64,000 bases of DNA, from NCBI GenBank assembly GCA_002840355.1, contig PHAL01000004.1, positions 52,074-116,073 of the forward strand. Reading direction: 5' to 3'. Below the pieces are notes generated by a model. It saw nothing but the letters and a program-made list of their open reading frames with translations, had not been told where the DNA came from and made no database searches. Origin of the DNA: Elusimicrobia bacterium HGW-Elusimicrobia-3. GTDB lineage: Bacteria > Elusimicrobiota > Elusimicrobia > Elusimicrobiales > UBA9959. A program made the position numbers and the translations under genes. This document shows, piece after piece, positions 26,835-35,733 of this stretch; positions within the stretch are counted from its first letter, which is position 1; each line of letters begins with the position of its first letter.

Positions 26835-27460
26835 GCGGCACCAAAGATCTCAAGGACCTGCTGGAGCGCCTGAAAGGCGAGGTGGGGCCGCTGCCGGCGG
26901 ACAGGCTGTCCGAGGACCGTTTCTCCGAGCCGGGGCAGCCCGAGCCGTACGGCAGGCCGTCAGCCTCCCGCCCCGGCCCCTTGCCGGCCGGTGTGCGGCG
27001 CGAGGGCATCAACAGGCCGTACAGGCTGCCGGAGGGGCGGCCCGAATCCTCCGATAAACTTTCCGGCACGGCTTGGGCCGAGATAAAAGAGACCATATTA
27101 TTCGGCATGCTGGGCTCGCTGACGGCCGCCTTGGGCGGCGTGCTGGCGGGCTTCGAATATCTGGTCATTGCCGGCATCTCCATCTTTTCCCTCTTCTCGC
27201 TGGTCATGGCCGTGGCCATTTCCCGGCTGGTGCTCAATTGGCAGCGCCCCGCGCAGGATTCCAACGGCCTGGTGGAGCGGGTGGACGCCCTGTCCAAGCG
27301 GGTCGAGGTGCTCAGTTCCCGGGCGGTATCGGGCGGCGTGCACACCCAGCCCCAGTCCGGGGGCGGCGGGGACCGCGAGCTGGAGCAGAAGGTGGAGGAA
27401 CTCCGCACCATGGTGAAAAGCCTGTCCAAGGCCATTGAGGGCGGAAATAAGCAAACTTAA
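26831..27460 (+). CDS. membrane protein with C-terminal coiled coil
   Basis: 209 residues: a Pro/Gly/Arg-rich disordered N-terminal part (1-80), two adjacent transmembrane helices (about 88-108 and 111-131), then a short coiled coil with two heptad blocks (VERVDALSKRVEVLSSR and DRELEQKVEELRTMVKSL). Both ends should face the same side, probably the cytosol. It is coupled to the two coiled-coil genes and is a candidate membrane anchor for them. It ends 25 bp before the polysaccharide export gene. Confidence 0.7.
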   Translation: MSGTKDLKDLLERLKGEVGPLPADRLSEDRFSEPGQPEPYGRPSASRPGPLPAGVRREGINRPYRLPEGRPESSDKLSGTAWAEIKETILFGMLGSLTAALGGVLAGFEYLVIAGISIFSLFSLVMAVAISRLVLNWQRPAQDSNGLVERVDALSKRVEVLSSRAVSGGVHTQPQSGGGGDRELEQKVEELRTMVKSLSKAIEGGNKQT

Positions 27461-27473
27461 GCGCAAATATATA

Positions 27474-27479
27474 TATAAT
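27474..27479 (+). promoter_or_regulatory. -10 element, leaderless start
   Basis: Consensus TATAAT in an AT-rich patch (27466-27480) with exactly six bases before the ATG at 27486. No ribosome-binding site lies upstream of that ATG. No clear -35. Confidence 0.55.
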
Positions 27480-27485
27480 TTGACT

Positions 27486-28169
27486 ATGAAAATCATATCC
27501 CTGACTTTGTCCGCCCTGCTGCTGCTGGGGACGGTCCCCGCCGGGGCCCTGGAAGCGGCCGCCGCGGATAAGGAATATTTTATAGAAGCCGGGGACGTCA
27601 TCAGCGTCAACGTCTTTCCCGCGCAGGAATTCTCCAAAGAGGTCACGGTGCAGCCCGACGGCAATATAGAGATACCGCTGCTCGGCTCCATGCGGGCGCA
27701 GGGCATAAAGCCCGGCGAGCTGGAAAAAATGCTCACCGCCAAGTTCTCCAAATACGTCTCCAACCCCTCCATCACGCTGAACGTACGCCGGTTCTCGTTC
27801 AACCGCGTGGCGCTGATAGGGCAGGTGAGATCGCCCGGCTATCACGAGTACCGCGAGGGCATGCGCCTGCTGGACCTGGTGGCGCTGGCCGGCGGCACGG
27901 CCGACTATTCGCGCGACTCCAAGGTGCGCATCTACCGCAAGATCAAGGGCGAGGGCGACAAACTGACCGAGGTGGTCATAAAGGCCAATCTCGAGGACGT
28001 TTTCAACGGCAAGATGGAGAGCAATATCCCGCTGGTGACCGGCGATATCGTTTATATACCGCGCAAACCCTACTCGGCCGCCGCGCGCTGGATCACCGAC
28101 AATGTGGTGCCGTGGGCCACCCTGTTCGTCTTCGCGATAACCGCCGGGCTGGTGGCGAGGAATAACTAA
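27486..28169 (+). CDS. Wza-like polysaccharide export protein
   Basis: 227 residues. Signal peptide (MKIISLTLSALLLLGTVPAG), a polysaccharide export (PES) domain from about 30 to 110 (AGDVISVNVFP, VQPDGNIEIPLLGSM), then an SLBB domain (RVALIGQVRSPGYHEY). A C-terminal hydrophobic helix (WATLFVFAITAGLVA) ends the protein. Forms the periplasmic/outer-membrane channel for capsule or exopolysaccharide. The start at 27486 is chosen for the signal peptide and promoter position; an in-frame ATG at 27435 would hide the signal. It overlaps the Wzc-like gene by 1 bp. Confidence 0.92.
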   Translation: MKIISLTLSALLLLGTVPAGALEAAAADKEYFIEAGDVISVNVFPAQEFSKEVTVQPDGNIEIPLLGSMRAQGIKPGELEKMLTAKFSKYVSNPSITLNVRRFSFNRVALIGQVRSPGYHEYREGMRLLDLVALAGGTADYSRDSKVRIYRKIKGEGDKLTEVVIKANLEDVFNGKMESNIPLVTGDIVYIPRKPYSAAARWITDNVVPWATLFVFAITAGLVARNN

Positions 28170-30025
28170 TGGAATCAGAGCTGACGCTGTACGATTACTG
28201 GCGCATCATCAACCGCCGCAAGTGGGTGGCCCTGCTGGTCTTCGCCGTTACGATCTTCTCCACGATGTTCTATACCCGGCTGCAGCCGACGGTGTACCGC
28301 AGCCAGTCGCTCATCAAGATCAAGCCCCCGGCCTCCTACGCCAAGATGCCCGGAGCAGACCTGGTGGATTACGACCCCTGGAGCGCAGTGGCGACAGAGC
28401 TCAAGGTCATAACCTCCTCCGAGATCTCCGAGCGCGCCGCCGCCAAGCTGGGCCTGCCCTCCGGCGCCGCTTCGATAGCCGAGGTGTCCCACTCGTACAA
28501 GGTGGAGCGACTGCAGGAATCCAACCTGATAGCCCTTTACGCCTTCAGCAGCGCCCCCGAGCGCGCCGCGAACATCGCGACGGCGGTGATAGAGGCCTAC
28601 AAGGAATTCGACCTGGAGCAGAAGAGCCTGCAGGCCCGCAAGACCCTGCAGGATATCTCTTTCCGCAAGGACGAGGTGGAGGACAACCTGCGGTCGCTGG
28701 AGCGGCAGAAGCAGAATTTCGTGGAGCGCAACCCCAGGACCGGCCTGGGCTCCGCCCTGGCCAACCAGCTGGCCGACCTGGAGATACGCAAGCGCCAGAT
28801 GCTGGAGAAGTACACCTCCAATCATCCCGACGTGCGCAACCTGGAGCAGCGTATCGAAGTGGTGCAGTCCAAGCTCGGGGAGATCCCCGCCCAGGATCTG
28901 CAGTTGGCCCGCATCAGCCGGGAGCTGCGCATGCAGGAGGACCTCTACACCACGCTGAACAAGCAGTACGAGGAGGCCAAGCTGGGCGTCTCGTCCATAG
29001 TCTCGTTCGTCAGCGTGGTCAACAAGCCGGTGCCGGACCAGGCCCCGGTGTCGCCCAACAGGGCGCTGAACATGATGGCAGGCTCCGTGCTGGGCGTGTT
29101 CCTGGCCGTGGTGCTGGTGTTCCTGCTGGAGAACCTCGACGTCTCCATCTCCACCATCGAGGATATCGAGAATTTCATCAAGCTGCCGGTGCTGGGCATC
29201 ATCCCCAACATTCTCAGCGAAAAGCACATAGACAACTGGCTGACGCAGGTGTTCAAGAAGGAGCGGTACACGGTGGACGCGTTCCGCAGCGTGCTCGTGG
29301 TCAACCGCCGCTACGCCACCGGCATCATCGAGTCCTACCACACGCTGCGCACCAACATCATGTCGCAGCTCAACACCAAGGAGAGCGTCTCGCTGGTGTT
29401 CAGCTCCGCCGGCGCGGCCGAGGGCAAGACCCTCACCGCCGTCAACTTCGCGCTGGCCAGCGCCCACTCAGGCCTGCGCACGCTGCTGATAGACGCCGAC
29501 CTGCGGCGCCCGGCCATAAACCAGATCTTCGGCACGCGCAAGGAGCCGGGCCTCAGCGACGTGCTGACCGGCCGCAGCGAGTGGCGCGACGTGATGCTGG
29601 AGAGCGCGGACTTCATCATGGGCGGCCTGGACTACGACCAGCTGATGCGCTTTCCCGGCATAGAGAACCTGAAGATCCTCAACTGCGGCACGCAGCCCGA
29701 CAACGTGATAGACATCCTGAATTCTTCAAACTGGCGCGACCTGATGGCCGACCTCAAGAGCGAGTTCGACCTGATCATCTTCGACGCGCCGCCGGTGCTG
29801 CTGTTCGCCGACTCGCTGATGCTGGCCAAGCACGCCTCCGACGGCGTGGTGCTGGTCTACAAGGCCGGCAAGATCGCCCGCGGCGCGCTCAAGCGCGCCA
29901 AGGAGCAGATAGGCGGGGCCAACGCCCGCATGGTGGGCGTCGTGCTCAACGGCGTGCGCGCCTCCGAGATGGGCCCGCAGTACGGCAACTACTATTACGA
30001 TTACAAGAACTACGTGAGCCGCTGA
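28169..30025 (+). CDS. Wzc-like co-polymerase / bacterial tyrosine kinase
   Basis: 618 residues. Wzz domain with TM1 (18-35), a periplasmic coiled coil (145-270), TM2 (302-320), then a cytosolic BY-kinase domain. Walker A is SAGAAEGKT (K420), Walker A' LLIDADLRRP (439-448), Walker B LIIFDAPP. The Tyr-rich C-terminus YGNYYYDYKNY is the autophosphorylation cluster. It controls chain length and export together with the Wza-like protein. Kinase and membrane domains are in one polypeptide, as in Gram-negative Wzc. Confidence 0.94.
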   Translation: MESELTLYDYWRIINRRKWVALLVFAVTIFSTMFYTRLQPTVYRSQSLIKIKPPASYAKMPGADLVDYDPWSAVATELKVITSSEISERAAAKLGLPSGAASIAEVSHSYKVERLQESNLIALYAFSSAPERAANIATAVIEAYKEFDLEQKSLQARKTLQDISFRKDEVEDNLRSLERQKQNFVERNPRTGLGSALANQLADLEIRKRQMLEKYTSNHPDVRNLEQRIEVVQSKLGEIPAQDLQLARISRELRMQEDLYTTLNKQYEEAKLGVSSIVSFVSVVNKPVPDQAPVSPNRALNMMAGSVLGVFLAVVLVFLLENLDVSISTIEDIENFIKLPVLGIIPNILSEKHIDNWLTQVFKKERYTVDAFRSVLVVNRRYATGIIESYHTLRTNIMSQLNTKESVSLVFSSAGAAEGKTLTAVNFALASAHSGLRTLLIDADLRRPAINQIFGTRKEPGLSDVLTGRSEWRDVMLESADFIMGGLDYDQLMRFPGIENLKILNCGTQPDNVIDILNSSNWRDLMADLKSEFDLIIFDAPPVLLFADSLMLAKHASDGVVLVYKAGKIARGALKRAKEQIGGANARMVGVVLNGVRASEMGPQYGNYYYDYKNYVSR

Positions 30026-30047
30026 CGGCCCGGGCCCGCTACACTTC

Positions 30048-31430
30048 ATGCAGGTAATACTGGTCATCATAGCGCTGGCGGTAGCAGCCTTCGCCGGCCA
30101 CCTGGCCGGCGGCGGTGCCAATGTGGCCCCGGCGCTGGTCGCCGGCGCCGCCCTTGTCTCCATCCTGCTGGCTTTCCTTTCGCCTAAATCCGGCCTGGCC
30201 GTGCTGGTGTTCGCCATGCTGCTGTCTCCGGAAATAAACCTGGCCGGCCTCTCGGGCACCAGCCGCAACATCGTCATACGCTACGACGACATCATCCTGA
30301 TAGTCCTGTTCCTCTCCTGGTTCGCCAAGACCGCGATACTCAAAGACAAGCCGCTGGTCTTCCGCAGCCCTGTGCAGAACCCTATTCTTCTCTACACGCT
30401 GGTCTGCGTACTCTCCACCGCTTTCGCGGTGCTGGGCGGCAACGTGCGCTGGGAAGTGGCTATCTTCTATGTTCTGAAATATGTGGAGTACTTCCTGCTC
30501 TACTTCATGACCTTCAATATCATAGAGAGCAAAGAGGACGCGCGTCGCTATCTCAAGTACGGGGCCATAGTCGCGGCGATAGTCACGGTCTACGCGGTAT
30601 GGTATTACTTTAACGCCGGGCCCGGCGCGCGCGCGACCACGCCTTTCGAGGTGCCGCTCGGCAAGCCGGAGGAATCCGAGCCCGCCTCGCTCGGCGGCTA
30701 CTACCTGCTGGTCTTCGGCCTGATCTTCGGCGTGATCTCGGAAATGCCGGTGCGCAGCTTCGCCTGGGCTTTCACCTCGATGATGCTGATGATGCCGGCT
30801 TTCGTTTTTACCCTTTCCCGCTCCTCGTATATCGGCCTGGCTTTCTCCGCCGCCGCAGCGGTGCTGCTGTCCAAAAAGCGGAAGCTCTTCCTGATCGGAG
30901 TCCTGGTCGCCGGCGTGGCCGCCCTGGTGTTTACGCCCTCGTTGTCCGAGCGGGCTAGGGAGCGTGTGGAAATAACTTATACCGGCATATACGCGACCAA
31001 TACCTTCCAGACCCCGTTCGGCGAGATCCGCCTGGAGGAATCCGCCGCCATGCGGGTGCGGGCCTGGCAGCGCAGCATCTTCTACTGGCTGCCCAAGAAC
31101 ATCCTTATCGGCAACGGCGTTACCGGCACCGGCCTGGTGGACGCGCAGCTGCCGCTGGTGATAGGCGAGACCGGTGTAATAGGTTTCCTGCTGTGGCTCT
31201 GGATGATAGCGGTCTGCTTCAAGGTTTCCTGGCGCCTCTACCGTTCCAGCGCCGATCCTGCCGTGCGCGCCCTCGCCGTCGGTTACGTCATAGGCCTTAT
31301 AGGCCTGCTTTTCCAATCCACCGGGGTCAACACTTTCATCATCGTGCGCATCATGGAGCCTTTCTGGTTCCTTACCGCGGTAATCATGAAACTTTCCCAG
31401 CTGGAGGAGAAGGTTGCCACAACCGCCTGA
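30048..31430 (+). CDS. O-antigen polymerase/ligase-like membrane protein
   Basis: 460 residues, mostly hydrophobic with about 11 transmembrane segments and one large periplasmic loop (about 310-360, ESAAMRVRAWQRS) typical of the Wzy/WaaL superfamily. The segment FTLSRSSYIGL fits the conserved S-R-[ST] signature before the loop. Expected to polymerise repeat units or ligate them to a carrier. Polymerase versus ligase cannot be told from sequence. No ribosome-binding site is visible. It overlaps the next gene by 17 bp. Confidence 0.8.
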   Translation: MQVILVIIALAVAAFAGHLAGGGANVAPALVAGAALVSILLAFLSPKSGLAVLVFAMLLSPEINLAGLSGTSRNIVIRYDDIILIVLFLSWFAKTAILKDKPLVFRSPVQNPILLYTLVCVLSTAFAVLGGNVRWEVAIFYVLKYVEYFLLYFMTFNIIESKEDARRYLKYGAIVAAIVTVYAVWYYFNAGPGARATTPFEVPLGKPEESEPASLGGYYLLVFGLIFGVISEMPVRSFAWAFTSMMLMMPAFVFTLSRSSYIGLAFSAAAAVLLSKKRKLFLIGVLVAGVAALVFTPSLSERARERVEITYTGIYATNTFQTPFGEIRLEESAAMRVRAWQRSIFYWLPKNILIGNGVTGTGLVDAQLPLVIGETGVIGFLLWLWMIAVCFKVSWRLYRSSADPAVRALAVGYVIGLIGLLFQSTGVNTFIIVRIMEPFWFLTAVIMKLSQLEEKVATTA

Positions 31431-32823
31431 GGAAAGCGGCAACGACACGTTGTCCGTGGTTGCAGCGCTCTGCTGCGCCGCCGCGTTGCGCCTGTTCTTC
31501 TACAGCGGGCTCACCGGCTACGACGAATTTGCCTATGCCAGGATAGCGGCGGATATCGCCGAAGGCTTGTTCAGGCTGCCTGACGTTTCCGGTTATTACG
31601 GCTTCCGCTACCTCGTTACTTTTCCTGCGGCTTTCTTTTATAAATTGCTGGGCCAGGGCGCTCTTTCATCCGCGGCCTGGCCCTTTCTCTGTTCTCTCGG
31701 CAATACCGCACTTGCCTATTTTCTGGGCAGGGAATTATTCGGCCGGCGCGCCGGGGTCATCTCCGCATTCATGCAGGCTTTCCTGCCGGTGAGCGTGGTA
31801 TATGGAACCATGCTCTACCCCGATGAGGTCCTGGTACTCTGGACAGGGCTGTCGGCCCTGCTGTTCCTGAAGGGCTCCAAATCCGGAGGGCGCTGGGGCG
31901 GCGCAGGCCTGTTCGCCCTGTCCGGCCTGCTGGCCGGGCTGGGCTGGCATACCAGGCTGAATTCCGCCATAATGCTCCCCGTCTTCGCCGTCTGGCTGAT
32001 CAGGCTCGGGCCCAGGCCGGCCCATTTGGCTTTGGTTTGCGGGTTCGCGGCGGCGCTTGCGCCGGATTGGGCCGCAGGCGCGATCGCGACTGGCGATCCT
32101 CTTTTCAGCATGCACTCACAGTTGGCCAAGCTTTCTGCCGACGCCGCCGTTTACAGCTCCGGGCATGCCGTGTATATCCGGGGCCTGATGGGGCTGGACC
32201 TCTACGGGCTGGGACTTTTCGGGATCTATTTCTATCTCTTCGCGGCCGCCGCCGCAGTTTACGCATATAGCAAGCGGTTAAAGGAAATATGGTTGCCGCT
32301 TGTCTGGTTTGCGGTGGTCTTTGCTTACCTGGAGTTCGGGCCTGCGGCGCTGGACCCGTACCGGCCGGTGCATAAGCAGCTGCGCTTTTTTTCCATGGCG
32401 ATGTTCCCGGTGATCTTCGTGGCGGCCGCCTACGTCGCGGGGCAGGGCAGGTCCGCTTCGCGGAGTATTATGGTCCTGGCGCTGTCTGCCTCCGTGATCG
32501 GGGCCGCTAAAATGAGCGCCTACCAGCGCCGCGGGGCTGCACCTTTGCGCGAGGCCGCGGAGCGGTTGGAAAAAGTCTCTCCTTCAGCTATCTACGCTGA
32601 CGGGGCCTGGGGGAATTATCTCGGCTACAGGTTCCGACATATGCACCGGGAACCCTACTATATGCAGGGGGAATCTGGATTTATGCTGCCACTTCGGGAA
32701 TTGCCGGGCGGAGGCGGACCGCACGGCGCCTGCGCCTTGATAGAGGCCGGCACACCGCTTGCGGTTAAGGGAAGCAGTATAGTGCGCGTGAGCGGCGGCG
32801 CGGAGATACACTGTTATATATAG
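31414..32823 (+). CDS. GT39/ArnT-type membrane glycosyltransferase
   Basis: 469 residues, about ten transmembrane segments. The first periplasmic loop carries GYDEFAYARIA with the acidic pair D-E expected at the catalytic site of polyprenyl-phosphate-dependent glycosyltransferases. Start is TTG at 31414, chosen for the strong GGAGGAGAAGG ribosome-binding site. It transfers a sugar from a lipid carrier on the periplasmic side. The acceptor is unknown; the neighbourhood suggests the surface polysaccharide. Confidence 0.75.
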   Translation: MPQPPEESGNDTLSVVAALCCAAALRLFFYSGLTGYDEFAYARIAADIAEGLFRLPDVSGYYGFRYLVTFPAAFFYKLLGQGALSSAAWPFLCSLGNTALAYFLGRELFGRRAGVISAFMQAFLPVSVVYGTMLYPDEVLVLWTGLSALLFLKGSKSGGRWGGAGLFALSGLLAGLGWHTRLNSAIMLPVFAVWLIRLGPRPAHLALVCGFAAALAPDWAAGAIATGDPLFSMHSQLAKLSADAAVYSSGHAVYIRGLMGLDLYGLGLFGIYFYLFAAAAAVYAYSKRLKEIWLPLVWFAVVFAYLEFGPAALDPYRPVHKQLRFFSMAMFPVIFVAAAYVAGQGRSASRSIMVLALSASVIGAAKMSAYQRRGAAPLREAAERLEKVSPSAIYADGAWGNYLGYRFRHMHREPYYMQGESGFMLPLRELPGGGGPHGACALIEAGTPLAVKGSSIVRVSGGAEIHCYI

Positions 32824-32854
32824 AGGGCTGATTGAGATCAGGCCGGAGGATCGG

Positions 32855-33748
32855 ATGGCGTCAAAAATAAGTGTGTTGCTCTACAGCCACAACAGGGCCG
32901 AACAGTTCCGTGCTAACCTGGAACTGGTACTGGCCCAGTCTTACCCAGCGGAAGACTTTGAGGTCCTGGCCATGGACGACGCCAGCGGCGACGGGACCTG
33001 GGCGATGCTTACCGCGATTGCGGCCAGCGGGGAACGCGGCAATCTGCGTATTCTGCGCAACAGTTCGAACCTGGATATAGGCGGATGCCGCGCCGAGCTA
33101 TATAGGAATATCTCTCCGGAATCATCTCTGGTGCTGCTGATGGACGACGACGTGGCGCTGCCGCCGGATTTCCTGTCGTGGGCGGCCGCGTATATGGCGG
33201 CTAATCCGGGAGTGGGGGCTTTGGGGCCGAGGGTAGTGTACCACAAGGACCCTTCCCGTCCCGCCCACTACCCCAACTTCGTGAGCCCGGTCACCGGCTT
33301 CTACAGTTCGAGGGGAGCCGACGCGGCTACGGATTGTGATTGGCTCATTGCCTGCTGCGTATGCTTTCGCCGCGAGGCTTTGGCCCAAGCCGGAGGTTTC
33401 GACGCCTCCTTCGTCAGTTCGCACGAGGAGGTCGACCTGTGCCTGAAGATAAAGGCCGCCGGATACCGCGTGGTGTATGACCCGGAGCGGACCGTCACCC
33501 ACGACATCGCCGAGAAAAAAAGAAAATCGGACAGGCTGTATTACCTGTACCGCAACAAGTTCCTGGTCATCAGGAAGAATTTCAGGCTCCCCTGGAACAT
33601 TACGGCCACGCTCGCAATTCTGTTCCTGGGGTTCCCCAGGTATATCGCTGACTCGCTTGTGCAGAACCGCGGAGTGAACGCGGCGGAATTAAGGACGATA
33701 GTGAAGGCCGTGTTTGACGGCCTCAGAGGACGCGGCGGGAAATTATAG
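32855..33748 (+). CDS. GT2 family glycosyltransferase
   Basis: 297 residues, GT-A fold. N-terminal VLLYSHNRAEQFRANLELVL, AMDDASGDGTW, the metal-binding DDD in LLMDDDVALPPDF, and a later HEEVDLCLKIKAAGYR carrying the catalytic-base region. A hydrophobic C-terminal stretch (LPWNITATLAILFLGF) suggests membrane association. CCGGAGGA ribosome-binding site. Adds a sugar to the polysaccharide repeat unit; donor unknown. It converges on and overlaps the minus-strand GT4 gene by 6 bp. Confidence 0.88.
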   Translation: MASKISVLLYSHNRAEQFRANLELVLAQSYPAEDFEVLAMDDASGDGTWAMLTAIAASGERGNLRILRNSSNLDIGGCRAELYRNISPESSLVLLMDDDVALPPDFLSWAAAYMAANPGVGALGPRVVYHKDPSRPAHYPNFVSPVTGFYSSRGADAATDCDWLIACCVCFRREALAQAGGFDASFVSSHEEVDLCLKIKAAGYRVVYDPERTVTHDIAEKKRKSDRLYYLYRNKFLVIRKNFRLPWNITATLAILFLGFPRYIADSLVQNRGVNAAELRTIVKAVFDGLRGRGGKL

Positions 33749-34942
33749 CAGTCCGAGCTTTTTCAGGACGGCGTTCAGGTTCTTGGCGGCTGCAGCGACC
33801 GAATAATTGGCCTCCGCTGCGGCAATGGAAAGTTTTCCCAATTCTGCCCTCATATCCCGGTCCAGGGCAAGCCGGCTTATCGCCATCGACATGCTTCTAT
33901 GATCCGGCGGGACCAGCATGGCCGCACCCATCGGACGCTCCCGGTTGCCGCCCACATCCGTGGAAATGGCCGGCAGCCCGGAGGCCATCGCTTCTATCAG
34001 CACGTAGGAACAGGCTTCGCTGATAAGGGACGGGAGAAGAAAGATGTCGGATGCCGAATATATGCCGGGAAGGTCGAGCCGGTCGATCTTTCCCAGAGGT
34101 GTGACCCGCTTTTCCGCTCCGGCCGGCAGTCCCTGTTCATGAACGAAGGCAGGGGTTACCCCGGCGCCTATGGCTATAAGCCGCAGGTTGGGCGACTTTT
34201 TCCACGCTTCTCCGAACGCTTTCAGCGCCAGGTGGAACCCTTTCGGCCTCCAGGATGAGCCGGTCATGACAAGAACGATGTCCTCGTCGCCCATGCCGAA
34301 TTCGGCGCGGGCGATTGCCTGCTGTTTTTTAAAAACGCCGGCGTCTATCCAGTTATGGAACGTCATCAGGGAAGCTTCTGGCAGGAAATAGTACCTTCTT
34401 AACAGGGCATGGTTGAAATCGGAAACAGGGAGAACCAGGCGGCACGACCTGTAAAAAGGTATTTCGCGGAATATCATTTTGCAGGCTGTCAGCGGCAGGG
34501 TCTTTAACAGATAGGCCAGTAAAGAGCGGCTGCCCGATATTTCCTGGGCCGTGTTGTAAAAATGTACCAGGTGGAAGTTGTGAACGAAGGCCGCCAGCGG
34601 GATACCCGTGGATTTAAGGAAGGACTCGCAGCCCGCCGCGGTGTAGCCTTCAGAGAAAACGACGTCAGGCCGGGATTCCGCAGCCAACCTTTCGGCGGCG
34701 GCCCGCATGGCGGCGCGCCATGCCCCGGTATGCGGCAATGCGGAGGAAGGAACGTTCGCGACCCGGAAACCGAGCGGCGAGAGACCAGGCCTAGATATCC
34801 CCTCGGGCACGATCACGGTCAGCTCCGCTCCAAGCGAACACAGCAACTGGGCCAAATACTCCGCGTGGGTTTTAACCCCGCCCCAGCCTTCCCCCGGTAT
34901 GGGGGAAAACGGGCTGATGAGCCAGACCTTCTTCCCCTTCAT
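33743..34942 (-). CDS. GT4 family glycosyltransferase
   Basis: 399 residues, GT-B fold. Gly-rich N-terminal loop PIPGEGWGGVKTHAEYL; donor-binding C-terminal half with MTGSSWRPKGFHLALKAF and the EACSYVLIEAMASGLPAI motif, the E-x7-E-type signature of GT4. The start at 34942 (MKGKKVWLIS) gives an ATGA overlap with the upstream CDP-alcohol phosphotransferase-like gene. Part of a minus-strand unit that reads from 40007 to 33743. Confidence 0.88.
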   Translation of the reverse strand: MKGKKVWLISPFSPIPGEGWGGVKTHAEYLAQLLCSLGAELTVIVPEGISRPGLSPLGFRVANVPSSALPHTGAWRAAMRAAAERLAAESRPDVVFSEGYTAAGCESFLKSTGIPLAAFVHNFHLVHFYNTAQEISGSRSLLAYLLKTLPLTACKMIFREIPFYRSCRLVLPVSDFNHALLRRYYFLPEASLMTFHNWIDAGVFKKQQAIARAEFGMGDEDIVLVMTGSSWRPKGFHLALKAFGEAWKKSPNLRLIAIGAGVTPAFVHEQGLPAGAEKRVTPLGKIDRLDLPGIYSASDIFLLPSLISEACSYVLIEAMASGLPAISTDVGGNRERPMGAAMLVPPDHRSMSMAISRLALDRDMRAELGKLSIAAAEANYSVAAAAKNLNAVLKKLGLL

Positions 34943-35733
34943 TTCAGCTCTTTGGACGCTTTGTGGATATAGTACGAGAAGTATATGACCAGTCTCACCA
35001 GGTAGTAGGCGCACAGCAGGTAAATGAACCAGACCGGCCCGCCGGGGCCGAGGAGCACGGCGCCGGCCAGCAGCATGATCTGCACGTTGAAGGCGTTGAT
35101 ATTGACGAATACCAGGTATAGCGGGTTGGCGCTGAACCTGGAAACGCCGAATTTGGCGTTCACGTCGAGCGGGCTTGGCCCGTCTTTCTTCAGCTTAAGG
35201 TGGTCATAAGCCGTTTCAATAGCGCCGCAGTAAAGCATCGCGCACAGTGCGGTGAAGCCGGCGGCGATCACCGTCCAGGAGGCCTGTTCCGGGGAGCCGC
35301 GCATGAGCCCCGTAAGTCCGCGCAGCCCGCCGCGCTGCGCCTGCAGGTAAAGTCCGCAGGCCAGCGCCGGGATATATATTCCCTCCGCTATTTTCCCCAT
35401 GACCCCGTCTATCATCCTGCCGTAGAGCGTAACCTGTTTGGTGGCCCTGGCCATATTCCCGTCCACGGCGTCGAGTAGCGCGAAGAGGGCCAGGCCGGCG
35501 ATGCCGGGCCATGGGCCGAAGCGGCCTACGTTGAGTAGCAGCCAGGCGGCCGCAATCCCGACCGGCAGCCCCAGCCACACTATAGTCTCCGGAGAATTGG
35601 TGAAGCGCGACATAAAAGAGGCCAGGTAAAAAGAGACGGGCCTGTATATGAAGCGGGTTACCGGGAATTGCCGTTCCCAGGTGCTTTTCTGTGAAAGGGA
35701 CTCTTTCATTTCCGTGACGGTGTAATATCTCAT
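34939..35733 (-). CDS. CDP-alcohol phosphotransferase-like protein, fourth Asp missing
   Basis: 264 residues with about six transmembrane segments. The family signature D-x2-D-G-x2-A-R-x8-G-x3-D-x3-D is nearly complete: DAVDGNMARATKQVTLYG is followed by RMIDGVMG, so the fourth Asp, the proposed general base, is Gly. It may be inactive, use another base, or have another activity. It sits between two glycosyltransferases, so transfer of an alditol-phosphate or glycerol-phosphate to the polysaccharide is conceivable but not shown. Confidence 0.7.
   Translation of the reverse strand: MRYYTVTEMKESLSQKSTWERQFPVTRFIYRPVSFYLASFMSRFTNSPETIVWLGLPVGIAAAWLLLNVGRFGPWPGIAGLALFALLDAVDGNMARATKQVTLYGRMIDGVMGKIAEGIYIPALACGLYLQAQRGGLRGLTGLMRGSPEQASWTVIAAGFTALCAMLYCGAIETAYDHLKLKKDGPSPLDVNAKFGVSRFSANPLYLVFVNINAFNVQIMLLAGAVLLGPGGPVWFIYLLCAYYLVRLVIYFSYYIHKASKELK

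Noticed and set aside
28222..30057. 611-codon plus-strand frame overlapping the Wzc-like gene
   Set aside because: Out-of-frame shadow; the Wzc frame carries Walker motifs and the Tyr cluster.
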